The notes under the pieces: model-generated
What the model was told of the DNA's origin: nothing
What the model saw: the letters and a program-made list of their open reading frames with translations, nothing else
Database searches by the model: none
Program-made: the position numbers and the translations under genes
Part shown: positions 7,662 to 15,134 of the stretch, piece after piece
Numbering within the stretch: position 1 is the first letter of the stretch
Layout of the letters: each line of letters opens with the position of its first letter
Assembly (NCBI GenBank): GCA_900757505.1
Contig: CAAEOE010000046.1
Location: forward strand, 1-22,925
Length of the DNA: 22,925 nucleotides
Reading direction: 5' to 3'
Origin: an uncultured Collinsella sp.
Lineage (GTDB): Bacteria; Actinomycetota; Coriobacteriia; Coriobacteriales; Coriobacteriaceae

Positions 7662-7697
7662 CCCGGCGGAATGGTAACGGTCGCCGGGACACGTTTT
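7662..7697 (+). promoter_or_regulatory. metK leader hairpin, possible attenuator
   Basis: A 7-bp stem CCCGGCG/CGCCGGG (7662-7668 with 7682-7688) encloses a 13-nt loop GAATGGTAACGGT. Four bases later comes GTTTTTG, and then the metK ribosome site GAAAGGA (7699-7705). A GC stem plus T-run just ahead of a biosynthetic gene suggests transcription attenuation or a compact leader control. It does not match the SAM riboswitch classes I know well enough to name one. Confidence 0.4.
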
Positions 7698-7710
7698 TGA
7701 AAGGACAATC

Positions 7711-8991
7711 ATGTCAGAAGAACTTCGTTCCATCCCAACCCAACACGGGTCCTTTGTTTTTACGTCGGAGTCGGTGACCGAAGGTCATCCCGATAAGATC
7801 GCTGACCAGATCAGCGACGCCGTCCTCGACGCAATCCTCGCCAAAGAAATAGAGCTCCAGGAGCAGGGCTACATCGCCCCCAACGGCGTGCCTGCCAACG
7901 TTGAGAACGTCCGCTGCGCCTGCGAGACCCTCGTGACCACCGGCACTGTCATCGTAGCCGGCGAGATTCGCACCCAGGCCTATGTCGACGTACAGGAAAT
8001 CGCCCGCGGCGTTATCCGCCGCATTGGCTACAACCGTGCCAAGTTCGGTTTTGACTGCGATACCTGCGGCGTTATGAGCCTCATCCACGAGCAGTCGCCC
8101 GATATCGCCCAGGGCGTCGACGAGTCCTTCGAGACCCAGACCGGTGCCACCACCGACCCGATCGACCTGATCGGCGCCGGCGACCAGGGCATGATGTTCG
8201 GCTACGCCTCCAACGAGACCAAGACCTTAATGCCCATGCCGCACTACCTGGCAAGCCGTCTGGCCGAGCGTCTGTCCGCCGTGCGCCACGACGGCACCCT
8301 CGCCTATCTGCGCCCCGACGGCAAGACCCAGGTCACCGTGCGCTACGAGGACGGCAAGCCCGTCGAGGTCACGACCATCGTCATCTCCACGCAGCACGCC
8401 GCCGAGATCGAGGACATGGGCAAGATCAAAGCCGACCTCATCGAGCACGTCATCACCCCTGTCATGGCCGCCGAGAACATGCCTTGGGACAACGCGGACA
8501 TCTACGTGAACCCCACCGGTCGCTTTGTCGTGGGCGGCCCCATGGGCGACACAGGCCTCACCGGCCGCAAGATCATCGTCGACACCTACGGCGGCTACGG
8601 CCGTCACGGCGGCGGGGCCTTTAGCGGCAAGGACTGCACCAAGGTTGACCGCTCCGCCGCGTATGCCGCGCGCTGGGTCGCCAAGAACGTGGTCGCCGCC
8701 GGCCTGGCCGACCGCTGCGAAGTCGAGCTTGCCTACGCCATCGGCGTTTCCAAGCCCCTTTCAATCATGGTCGACACCTTCGGTACCGCTAAGGTCGCCG
8801 AGGACAAGATCGTTGAGGCCGTAGAGAAGACCTTCGACCTGCGCCCGGGCGCAATCATCCGCGACCTGGACCTGCGCCGCCCCATCTACGAAAAGACGGC
8901 AGCCTACGGTCACTTCGGCCGCGAAGACGCCGACTTCACCTGGGAGAAGACCGACCGAGTCGAAGAACTCAAAGCAGCCTGCGGCCTGTAA
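7711..8991 (+). CDS. metK: S-adenosylmethionine synthetase MetK
   Basis: 426 residues. It makes S-adenosylmethionine from ATP and methionine in the cytoplasm. Family motifs are GHPDKIADQISDA (25-37), GAGDQG (155-160) and GGGAFSGKD (300-308, phosphate loop). It is longer than the roughly 384 residues of the E. coli enzyme. A short N-terminal extension and an insertion of about 20 residues (about 45-67, between DAILAKE and VRCACET) account for this. The ribosome site GAAAGGA stands 5 nt before the ATG. The gene appears monocistronic, with a strong terminator after it. The product would supply RsmB and other methyltransferases in the cell. Confidence 0.97.
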   Translation: MSEELRSIPTQHGSFVFTSESVTEGHPDKIADQISDAVLDAILAKEIELQEQGYIAPNGVPANVENVRCACETLVTTGTVIVAGEIRTQAYVDVQEIARGVIRRIGYNRAKFGFDCDTCGVMSLIHEQSPDIAQGVDESFETQTGATTDPIDLIGAGDQGMMFGYASNETKTLMPMPHYLASRLAERLSAVRHDGTLAYLRPDGKTQVTVRYEDGKPVEVTTIVISTQHAAEIEDMGKIKADLIEHVITPVMAAENMPWDNADIYVNPTGRFVVGGPMGDTGLTGRKIIVDTYGGYGRHGGGAFSGKDCTKVDRSAAYAARWVAKNVVAAGLADRCEVELAYAIGVSKPLSIMVDTFGTAKVAEDKIVEAVEKTFDLRPGAIIRDLDLRRPIYEKTAAYGHFGREDADFTWEKTDRVEELKAACGL

Positions 8992-9030
8992 GCTAACGGC
9001 AAAAGCTACAGCCAAGAAACAACGCACCAA

Positions 9031-9067
9031 AAGAAGTACCGGCTCCAACCGGTACTTCTTTTTTATT
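9031..9067 (+). terminator. Rho-independent terminator of metK
   Basis: A perfect 12-bp stem AAGAAGTACCGG/CCGGTACTTCTT (9031-9042 with 9049-9060), loop CTCCAA, followed by TTTTATTT. It sits about 40 bp past the metK stop. Confidence 0.9.
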
Positions 9068-9093
9068 TAAAGATGGTGAAGATGAGCCGACCT

Positions 9094-9123
9094 GGGACAT
9101 GGAATAGGTCATAGGCCGATAAA
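9094..9123 (+). promoter_or_regulatory. Weak candidate sdaA promoter
   Basis: GGGACA (9094-9099) and GATAAA (9118-9123) are spaced 18 nt apart, each matching 4 of 6 consensus bases. If used, the nested palindrome at 9160-9278 would lie in the sdaA 5' leader. Otherwise I see no better promoter between metK and sdaA. Confidence 0.25.
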
Positions 9124-9159
9124 TTTCGCAGCAGAGCGACTCCAACCATGTATCCTAAG

Positions 9160-9278
9160 TTCCGAGGGCTTTAGTATTTGGTCGATCGCGAGTTCCGCAC
9201 GAGCCGGAGGCCACTTAATGTGGCCTCCGTGCGAGCAGGACTGTCCGAGCAGGCGACCAAATACTAAAGCCCTCGGAA
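9160..9278. repeat. Nested palindrome with conserved covarying core, copy 2
   Basis: Perfect 25-bp outer arms (9160-9184 and 9254-9278, starting TTCCGAGGGCTTTAG) enclose the same core as at 2709-2845. The core is AGT-t-CC, GCAC, bulge GAGCC, stem GGAGGCCAC, loop TTAAT, stem GTGGCCTCC, GTGC, bulge GAGCA, GGACT. The inner stem differs from copy 1 at three base pairs, each changed on both sides. The outer arms show no similarity to those of copy 1. Both cores read the same way on the plus strand, while the adjacent genes are on opposite strands. The element ends 56 bp before the sdaA ATG. Confidence 0.85.
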
Positions 9279-9334
9279 CGGCGGGACAGAGTATGCCCCG
9301 CCCCTCGGGACGATGGGATAGAACAGGAGCGCAT

Positions 9335-10942
9335 ATGGCAGGCAAGCCACAAACACTAGCTACGACCTCGGCATTCGAGATCTTGGGCCCCGTCATGGTC
9401 GGCCCCAGCTCATCGCACACCGCCGGCGCCCTGCGCTGCGCCCAAGTTGCCGCCAGCCTGCTGGAAGGCCGCATCACTAAGGTCACCTTTGGCCTGTGGA
9501 ACTCCTTTGCCCACACCTACCGCGGCCACGGCACCGATCGTGCGCTCGTCGCGGGCATCCTGGGCCTCGACACCGACGACGAGAACATCAAGCAGGCCTT
9601 CGACCTCGCACGCGAGCAGGGCCTCGAATATCACTTTGACATCAAGGGCGACGACGCCTCCATCCACCCCAACACCGTCGACATTGACATGGTCGACGAC
9701 ACGGGCGCCACGGCACAGGTCCGCGGTGAGAGCCTGGGCGGCGGCAAGATGCGCATCAGCCGCATTAACGGCGTCGGCGTCGACATCTCGGGCATGTATT
9801 CCACGCTGTTTGTGGCACACCAGGACGTCCCCGGCGTGCTCGCCGCGCTCACGAACCTGCTCGCCTACGCACACGTGAACATCGCCTTCTGCCGCACCTA
9901 CCGCACCGAAGTGGGCGGCCAGGCCTACTCCGTCTTTGAGACCGACGGCGCGCCCGACGACACCGTTATCCCCATGCTACGCAAACTCGACAATGTCGAT
10001 TACGCGACCTTTATCGAGCTCCCCGGTTCCGCCTCGTCGCTCTCCCCCGGTGTCTCGGCAAAGGAGATCTTCGACGACGGCGAGCAGCTGCTCGATGCAT
10101 GCGCCGAGCTCGGCCTGAATATCGGCGCCGTTATGGCCGTGCGCGAGGCGCGTCTGACCGGCGAGACCCACGCCGTCGCCGCCATGCGCCGCGTGCTCGA
10201 CGTCATGCGCGAGGAGACCACGACCCCTATCGTCAATCCGCAGCGATCGCTCGGCGGGCTTATCGGCGGCGAGGCTAAACTCGTCGATGCCACCGGCCGC
10301 AACGATTTGAGCACGAGCCTGATGGGCACCGTTCAAACCGACGCCGTGGCCCGCGCGATGGCCGTGCTCGAGCGCTCCGCCACGATGGGTGTTATCGTCG
10401 CCGCCCCCACGGCAGGCTCCGCGGGTGTCGTGCCCGGCTGCGTGCTGGCGCTCGCCGATCACCTTCAGCTCGACGACGAGCAGGTCATGGACGCGCTCTA
10501 CTGCGCAGCCGCCATCGGCCTCAACCTCACCACAAGCGCCTGCGTTGCCGGCGCCGAGGGCGGCTGCCAAGCCGAGGTCGGAAGCGCCGCCGCCATGGCG
10601 GCCGCCGCGCTGGTACAGATGCTCGGCGGCACGCCCGAGCAGGCGCTCGACGCCAGTTCCATCGCGCTGAGTAACCTGCTGGGCCTCGTTTGTGACCCCG
10701 TCGGTGGCCTCGTGGAGGTGCCCTGCCAAAACCGCAACGCCATCGGCGTGGCAGCCGCCTTTAGCTCCGCACAGCTTGCCCTCGCCGGCATTAAGAGCCT
10801 GGTGCCGTTTGACCAGATGGCGCACGTCATGCTCTCCGTGGGCCACGCGTTGCCGGCCACGCTGCGCGAGACGGCAAAGGGTGGCATCGCGCAGGCTCCG
10901 GCCGCACTTTCGGCCTGTGCAAAATGCGGTGTGTGCGGATAG
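9335..10942 (+). CDS. sdaA: L-serine dehydratase, iron-sulfur type, single chain with ACT domain
   Basis: 535 residues. It deaminates L-serine to pyruvate and ammonia with an oxygen-labile 4Fe-4S cluster. The beta part comes first (GPSSSHTAG at 23-31), then an ACT domain (about 155-205, HQDVPGVLAALTNLL). The alpha part begins near 240. The cluster cysteines expected from the family are Cys411 (GCQAEVG), Cys453 (LVCDPVGGL) and Cys464 (VPCQNRN). In Bacillus the same parts are separate proteins (SdaAB with ACT, and SdaAA). The C-terminus ends CAKCGVCG. The ATG at 9335 has AGGAG 5 nt upstream; an in-frame ATG at 9218 lies inside a palindrome and is rejected. It suits an amino-acid-fermenting anaerobe. 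Confidence 0.94.
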   Translation: MAGKPQTLATTSAFEILGPVMVGPSSSHTAGALRCAQVAASLLEGRITKVTFGLWNSFAHTYRGHGTDRALVAGILGLDTDDENIKQAFDLAREQGLEYHFDIKGDDASIHPNTVDIDMVDDTGATAQVRGESLGGGKMRISRINGVGVDISGMYSTLFVAHQDVPGVLAALTNLLAYAHVNIAFCRTYRTEVGGQAYSVFETDGAPDDTVIPMLRKLDNVDYATFIELPGSASSLSPGVSAKEIFDDGEQLLDACAELGLNIGAVMAVREARLTGETHAVAAMRRVLDVMREETTTPIVNPQRSLGGLIGGEAKLVDATGRNDLSTSLMGTVQTDAVARAMAVLERSATMGVIVAAPTAGSAGVVPGCVLALADHLQLDDEQVMDALYCAAAIGLNLTTSACVAGAEGGCQAEVGSAAAMAAAALVQMLGGTPEQALDASSIALSNLLGLVCDPVGGLVEVPCQNRNAIGVAAAFSSAQLALAGIKSLVPFDQMAHVMLSVGHALPATLRETAKGGIAQAPAALSACAKCGVCG

Positions 10943-10960
10943 CGACAAAGAAAGACTCGA

Positions 10961-10987
10961 AGGTGGGACAAATGTCCCACCTCTTTT
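10961..10987 (+). terminator. Rho-independent terminator of sdaA
   Basis: AGGTGGGACA (10961-10970) pairs with TGTCCCACCT (10973-10982), realistically about 8-9 bp with a small loop, followed by CTTTTG. It lies 18 bp past the stop codon. Confidence 0.8.
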
Positions 10988-11028
10988 GAATGCCACCGTT
11001 TCCATACCACAAACAACTGGGTAATCGC

Positions 11029-11034
11029 TATAAT
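11029..11034 (+). promoter_or_regulatory. Candidate -10 box for the L,D-transpeptidase gene
   Basis: A consensus TATAAT about 57 nt before the chosen start codon and just after the sdaA terminator. No recognisable -35 box at the right distance. Confidence 0.55.
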
Positions 11035-11091
11035 GCAAGCCCAGTAAAAACACGATGAGCCGCAAGGCGAAATCCGAAGGATATGCATACG

Positions 11092-12807
11092 ATGTCGCAA
11101 AACGATCGAACTCAACTGATTCCCGATCCGCAGCAGCCGAGCAGGCACACCGGCGGCGTTCAGTCGCCGCGTCCTATCGCGCCGAGCCGCGGTCAGCAGC
11201 GAGGTGCGGCAAACGTTTCCCAACGTCCGAACAAGCAGCATCAGCAGCGCCAGGCAAATGGCAATGCGCCCAAGCAGCCCCCCACGCACGCTCGAGGCGA
11301 TCGCGGCCCCGCACGCAAACCCGCCGAGAACAATAAGTCGGGCAAAAAGACGACGCTCTTTGTCGTTCTGGGTCTTATCGTCATTGTCTATATCGTAGGC
11401 GTCGTAGCGTTTTCGCAGGTAGCCTACCCCAACACCACTATCGCCGGCGTCGATGTCTCGTTCTCCAACGCTTCGTCTGCCGCCACCAAGGTCAACTCGG
11501 CTTGGAAGCACTATAAGCTCACCGTGACAGGCGATGACTTTAGCTGGACCTATCAGCCCGAGTCCGATGAGCCCATTGTCGACGGCGAAGCTGCCGCAAA
11601 AGAAATTATCAGCCGCAACGAAGCCTTTGTATGGCCGGCTCGCCTTGTAGAATCCTTAAGCGGCAAGACCAAAACAACCGCTACCTCCAACGAAGTCGAT
11701 CTTGATCAAGACGTCGACCTGTCCATGCTCTCCGACACCTTTGACCAAAAGCAGTTTGAGAAGGATCTGGGCGCCGCCATCGACGAGTTTAACGAGGGGC
11801 GTTCGGGCGCGTTCGAGGCCAATAGCTCCTATGACGAGCAGGCCGGCAAGTTTACCGTCGAGAAGGCGCGCTCCAACGAAAAACTCAACCGCGAGCATGT
11901 CATTAAGTATGCCGAGCTCGAGCTTGCCTCGCTGGCCGAGACCGTAGATCTTTCCAAGCTCGGCAACGATGCCTATGAGCCGCTCAATGGAACGCTGACC
12001 GATGATCAGATTCAGGCCGCATGCGATGCCGCCAACAACTTCTTGGGCGTCAACGTGACCCTCAAACTCAACGGCGAGGATGCCGGCAAGGTTGATGGCA
12101 GCTCCGTGTTGCAGTGGATCAGCTTTGCCGATCCGGCCAACCCCACGCTCGATACGTCGCAGATCAGCAGCTGGGCAGCCGAGCTCGCCAACGGCTTTAA
12201 TACCGTGGGCTCCACTCGCTGGTGGACGCGCGCCGATGGCAAGCAGTGCGCCGTCGAAGGCGGCGACTTTGGTTGGTCCATCGACAGTACCTCGCTCGCC
12301 AAGCAGGTCGAAGACGCCATTAACAACAAGCAGACCGGCGAAATCGATATCAAGTACTCCCAGAAGGCCGACACCTTTACCGCAAAGGGAGAGCCTGACT
12401 GGAAGGCATACGTCGATGTCGATCTGTCCGAGCAGCACGCGCGCTACTACGACGAGAGCGGCAATATTGTGTGGGAGGCCAACTTTATTTCCGGCAAACC
12501 GGGCGAAGACGCCACCCCCGAGGGCGTATGGCAGGTCAACAGCAACGACGGTGGCAGCACCCTGATCGGAGCCAAGGACCCCGAGACCGGCAAGCCCAAA
12601 TACGAGAGCCCGGTAAGCTACTGGATGCCGTTTGAGGGCAACATGATCGGCTTCCACGATGCCACCTGGCAAAACGACAAGAGCTTCGATAACGCCGAGT
12701 CGTACAAGTGGTGTGGCAGCCACGGTTGCATCAACCTGCGCCTGGCCGACGCCAAGGCACTTCACGACTGCATCAAAGTCGGCCTGTGCGTGGTTGTCCA
12801 CTCGTAG
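11092..12807 (+). CDS. Membrane-anchored L,D-transpeptidase (YkuD family)
   Basis: 571 residues from the ATG at 11092. An ATG at 11083 is only 2 nt from the AAGG ribosome site, so the later one (11 nt away) is slightly favoured. A basic, Pro/Gln-rich cytoplasmic tail (1-87) precedes one membrane segment (about 88-108, LFVVLGLIVIVYIVGVV). The middle holds putative peptidoglycan-binding domains of the kind often found before YkuD (residues about 115-430, beginning NTTIAGVDVS). The YkuD domain follows (about 445-571). The catalytic motif is SHGCINLR with Cys546 and His544. The family makes 3-3 peptide cross-links in the cell wall outside the membrane. It appears to be a single-gene transcript. 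Confidence 0.92.
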   Translation: MSQNDRTQLIPDPQQPSRHTGGVQSPRPIAPSRGQQRGAANVSQRPNKQHQQRQANGNAPKQPPTHARGDRGPARKPAENNKSGKKTTLFVVLGLIVIVYIVGVVAFSQVAYPNTTIAGVDVSFSNASSAATKVNSAWKHYKLTVTGDDFSWTYQPESDEPIVDGEAAAKEIISRNEAFVWPARLVESLSGKTKTTATSNEVDLDQDVDLSMLSDTFDQKQFEKDLGAAIDEFNEGRSGAFEANSSYDEQAGKFTVEKARSNEKLNREHVIKYAELELASLAETVDLSKLGNDAYEPLNGTLTDDQIQAACDAANNFLGVNVTLKLNGEDAGKVDGSSVLQWISFADPANPTLDTSQISSWAAELANGFNTVGSTRWWTRADGKQCAVEGGDFGWSIDSTSLAKQVEDAINNKQTGEIDIKYSQKADTFTAKGEPDWKAYVDVDLSEQHARYYDESGNIVWEANFISGKPGEDATPEGVWQVNSNDGGSTLIGAKDPETGKPKYESPVSYWMPFEGNMIGFHDATWQNDKSFDNAESYKWCGSHGCINLRLADAKALHDCIKVGLCVVVHS

Positions 12808-12874
12808 TGCAACGCGCACATTCCTACAACGCGGAGCTGCTGCGACCAATCTAACAGTTCCGAAAGAATCCGCC

Positions 12875-12909
12875 ATATGCGCCCGTCCCAATCGGTGGGC
12901 GCATATAAT
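12875..12909 (+). promoter_or_regulatory. Palindrome overlapping the -10 box of the export operon
   Basis: ATATGCGCCC (12875-12884) pairs perfectly with GGGCGCATAT (12897-12906) across 12 nt. A consensus -10 box TATAAT (12904-12909) starts inside the right arm. It could be a repressor operator over the promoter of the export operon, or a terminator of the L,D-transpeptidase gene. The bases after it (AATTATCG) are a poor T-run, which makes termination less likely. No good -35 box is seen 17 nt upstream. Confidence 0.5.
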
Positions 12910-12939
12910 TATCGAGGTTCTTTCTATAAAGGAGACGCT

Positions 12940-14361
12940 ATGCCGAATGTCCCCACCATCACCCCAGGCCCGGATGATGCCGAGTACACGCCCGAAGGTG
13001 CCACCGAAACGATTCCTCTGATTAAAAACGTACATGCCGACAAGCAGAGCGAACGCACGAACGATACGGCCGAGATTTCCGATGAAGAGGCATATGCCAA
13101 GCTCAAGGCAAAACGTGCCGAACGTCGACGCAAAAAGCTGATTCGACGCGGCATTGCCGCCGGCATCGTGGGTGTCATCGCGCTCATTGCCATTGTGGCA
13201 ACCCTGGTTATCAATGCGCAGCCACAGGGCGATAGCGGGCCTGCGACCGACATGGTGACCGAGGGCACGTTTAGCACAACGGTCGAAGCGAAAGGCCAGC
13301 TCAAACCCATTTCGTCCTCAGTGGTCTCCCCTTCTGTTGACGGCACGGTCGATACGATCAACGTGCAGGCAGGCCAATCCGTCAACGAGGGCGACGTGCT
13401 TATGACCATTAAAAACGACGAGCTCGATCGCAACGTTGCCGAGGCGCAGCGTGCAGTTGCAGCCGCTCAAGAAGACCTCGCCAACGCGCAGAAAGCCGCA
13501 GCTGCCGCGCAGGCCAACCCAACGACGGACGTCGACGGAGCTTCCGCAGCGGCTGGCATCTCCGCCGCATCAGCGGACACGAACGCCGTATCGGCCGCGC
13601 AGCGCAGCCTCGCATCGGCCCAGGCAAACCTCGATCAGGCGAACGCCAAGGCCGCCAGCCGTACGGTCACGGCCCCGATCTCGGGCAGCATCGTGGAGCT
13701 CAACGCCAAGGTGGGCGCCACGGTAACAGGCGGCATGATTATGGGCGAAAGCGATACGAGCGGCGGCAAGCAGTGCATGCAGATCGCCGACCTGTCCAAG
13801 ATGAAGGTGACGGTTCAGGTGGGCGAAAAGGATATCGCCAAAATTGCCGTGGGCCAAAGCGCCAACGTGACCTATCCCGCGTTTCCCGATATCGTGAGCC
13901 AGGGCACCGTCACGGCCATCGCCTCGGTGGCAAACTCCGACTCCTCCTCCGGGAGCGGCGGCAGCGTGACCTTTAACGTCGACATCCTCATCGAAGCACC
14001 CGACAGTCGCCTTAAGCCGGGCATGACGGCCGAGGTCTCGGTGGTGACCGAGAAGCTCGACGACGTGGTGATGGTGCCAACCATGGCGCTGATGACCGAA
14101 GATGGCGAGCACTATTACGTCAATCTGGCCACCGATTCGGAAGGAAAAAAGACGCGCCGCGTGAAGGTGACCGTCGTGACGCAAAACGACAACGAGGCTG
14201 TAGTCGGCAAGACCCAGGTCAAGCGCGACGACCAGGGCAACGAGATCAACCCAGACGTCCCGGTTACCAAGCTACGCGACGGCGACACCATCGTGACGGA
14301 TACCGGCACGGGCACGACGGCTGACGGCGGCGACAACATGCCTGCCGACGAGGGCAAGTAA
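12940..14361 (+). CDS. MacA/HlyD-type efflux adaptor protein
   Basis: 473 residues. It is the adaptor of an ABC exporter, anchored in the membrane and extending outward. A charged cytoplasmic region (1-70) precedes one membrane segment (about 71-92, GIAAGIVGVIALIAIVATLV). Then come lipoyl half 1 (about 125-158), an alanine-rich coiled-coil hairpin (about 160-240), lipoyl half 2 (about 240-265, VTAPISGSIVELNAKVG) and beta-barrel domains. The start ATG has AAAGGAGA just upstream; an upstream in-frame ATG at 12877 lies before the -10 box. The TAA stop overlaps the next ATG by one base. The substrate cannot be told; such systems export peptides, antibiotics or lipids. Confidence 0.9.
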   Translation: MPNVPTITPGPDDAEYTPEGATETIPLIKNVHADKQSERTNDTAEISDEEAYAKLKAKRAERRRKKLIRRGIAAGIVGVIALIAIVATLVINAQPQGDSGPATDMVTEGTFSTTVEAKGQLKPISSSVVSPSVDGTVDTINVQAGQSVNEGDVLMTIKNDELDRNVAEAQRAVAAAQEDLANAQKAAAAAQANPTTDVDGASAAAGISAASADTNAVSAAQRSLASAQANLDQANAKAASRTVTAPISGSIVELNAKVGATVTGGMIMGESDTSGGKQCMQIADLSKMKVTVQVGEKDIAKIAVGQSANVTYPAFPDIVSQGTVTAIASVANSDSSSGSGGSVTFNVDILIEAPDSRLKPGMTAEVSVVTEKLDDVVMVPTMALMTEDGEHYYVNLATDSEGKKTRRVKVTVVTQNDNEAVVGKTQVKRDDQGNEINPDVPVTKLRDGDTIVTDTGTGTTADGGDNMPADEGK

Positions 14362-15134
14362 TGCGTCCCGTCATCGACATCCGCAACGTGCACCGCATCT
14401 TTGAGAGCGAGGCCGGTTGCGCCCACATCCTGCATAGCGTGAGCCTGGCAGTAGATCCCGGTGAGTTCGTTGCCATCACCGGCCCCTCGGGCTCGGGCAA
14501 GTCGACGCTCATGAACATCCTGGGCTGCCTAGACAAACCGACGGCGGGCGATTACTTCCTGCAAGGGCTCAACGTCGCCGAGCTCGACGATGACGAGCTC
14601 ACCGAGGTGCGAGCGCTGAGCATCGGCTTTGTCTTTCAGAGCTTTAATCTGCTGCCGCGCCTGACGGTGATCGAAAACGTCATGCTGCCGCTGTCCTACA
14701 CCAATGTGCCGCGCAACCAGCGCGAGATGCGCGCCGTGCACGCGCTGCAGGCCGTCACGCTGCCCGTCGACCACTGGGACCACCGCATATCCGAGCTCTC
14801 GGGCGGCCAGATGCAGCGCGTCGCCATCGCGCGCGCCCTCGTCAACGACCCGCCCATCATTTTGGCCGACGAGCCAACGGGAAATCTAGACTCGACAACC
14901 GGGGCGCTCGTCATGGAAACCTTCCACAAGCTCCAGAAACGCGGCAAGACCATCGTACTCATTACGCATGACCCCGGCATCGCCGCCGAGGCCGATCGAG
15001 CCGTAACCATCCGTGACGGGCGAATCCATGACGGCGCATATGTCGCGCATACACCGAATACGTTACGCGGGGCCGTCAAAAACCTGCCCGCGATTTCTGC
15101 AACCACCAATCAGCCGAAAGGAGCGAAGGCATGA
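14361..15134 (+). CDS. ABC transporter ATP-binding protein (MacB/LolD type)
   Basis: 257 residues. The ATPase subunit drives the FtsX-type permease encoded next. Walker A is GPSGSGKST (41-49), the signature LSGGQ (146-150), Walker B IILADEPTGNLD (166 on) and the H-loop His203. The wording of these motifs is typical of the MacB/LolD/FtsE branch of exporters and mechanotransmission ABC systems. It overlaps the adaptor gene by 1 nt (TAATG) and the permease gene by 4 nt (ATGA), so the three are translationally coupled. It lacks a fused membrane domain, so this is the split form usual in Gram-positive bacteria. Confidence 0.95.
   Translation: MRPVIDIRNVHRIFESEAGCAHILHSVSLAVDPGEFVAITGPSGSGKSTLMNILGCLDKPTAGDYFLQGLNVAELDDDELTEVRALSIGFVFQSFNLLPRLTVIENVMLPLSYTNVPRNQREMRAVHALQAVTLPVDHWDHRISELSGGQMQRVAIARALVNDPPIILADEPTGNLDSTTGALVMETFHKLQKRGKTIVLITHDPGIAAEADRAVTIRDGRIHDGAYVAHTPNTLRGAVKNLPAISATTNQPKGAKA

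Noticed and set aside
2709..9278. Nested palindromes read as a CRISPR or as integron attC sites
   Set aside because: There are only two copies, 6 kb apart, no spacers, no cas or integrase gene, and no attC core bases that I can recognise.
9218..9334. Longer N-terminus for SdaA starting at the ATG at 9218
   Set aside because: The ATG lies within the nested palindrome and the family's N-terminus plus an AGGAG site support 9335.
9977..13035. Long minus-strand open frames opposite sdaA and the L,D-transpeptidase gene
   Set aside because: Same antisense effect; the translations are repetitive in Ala, Gly, His and Arg without recognisable domains.
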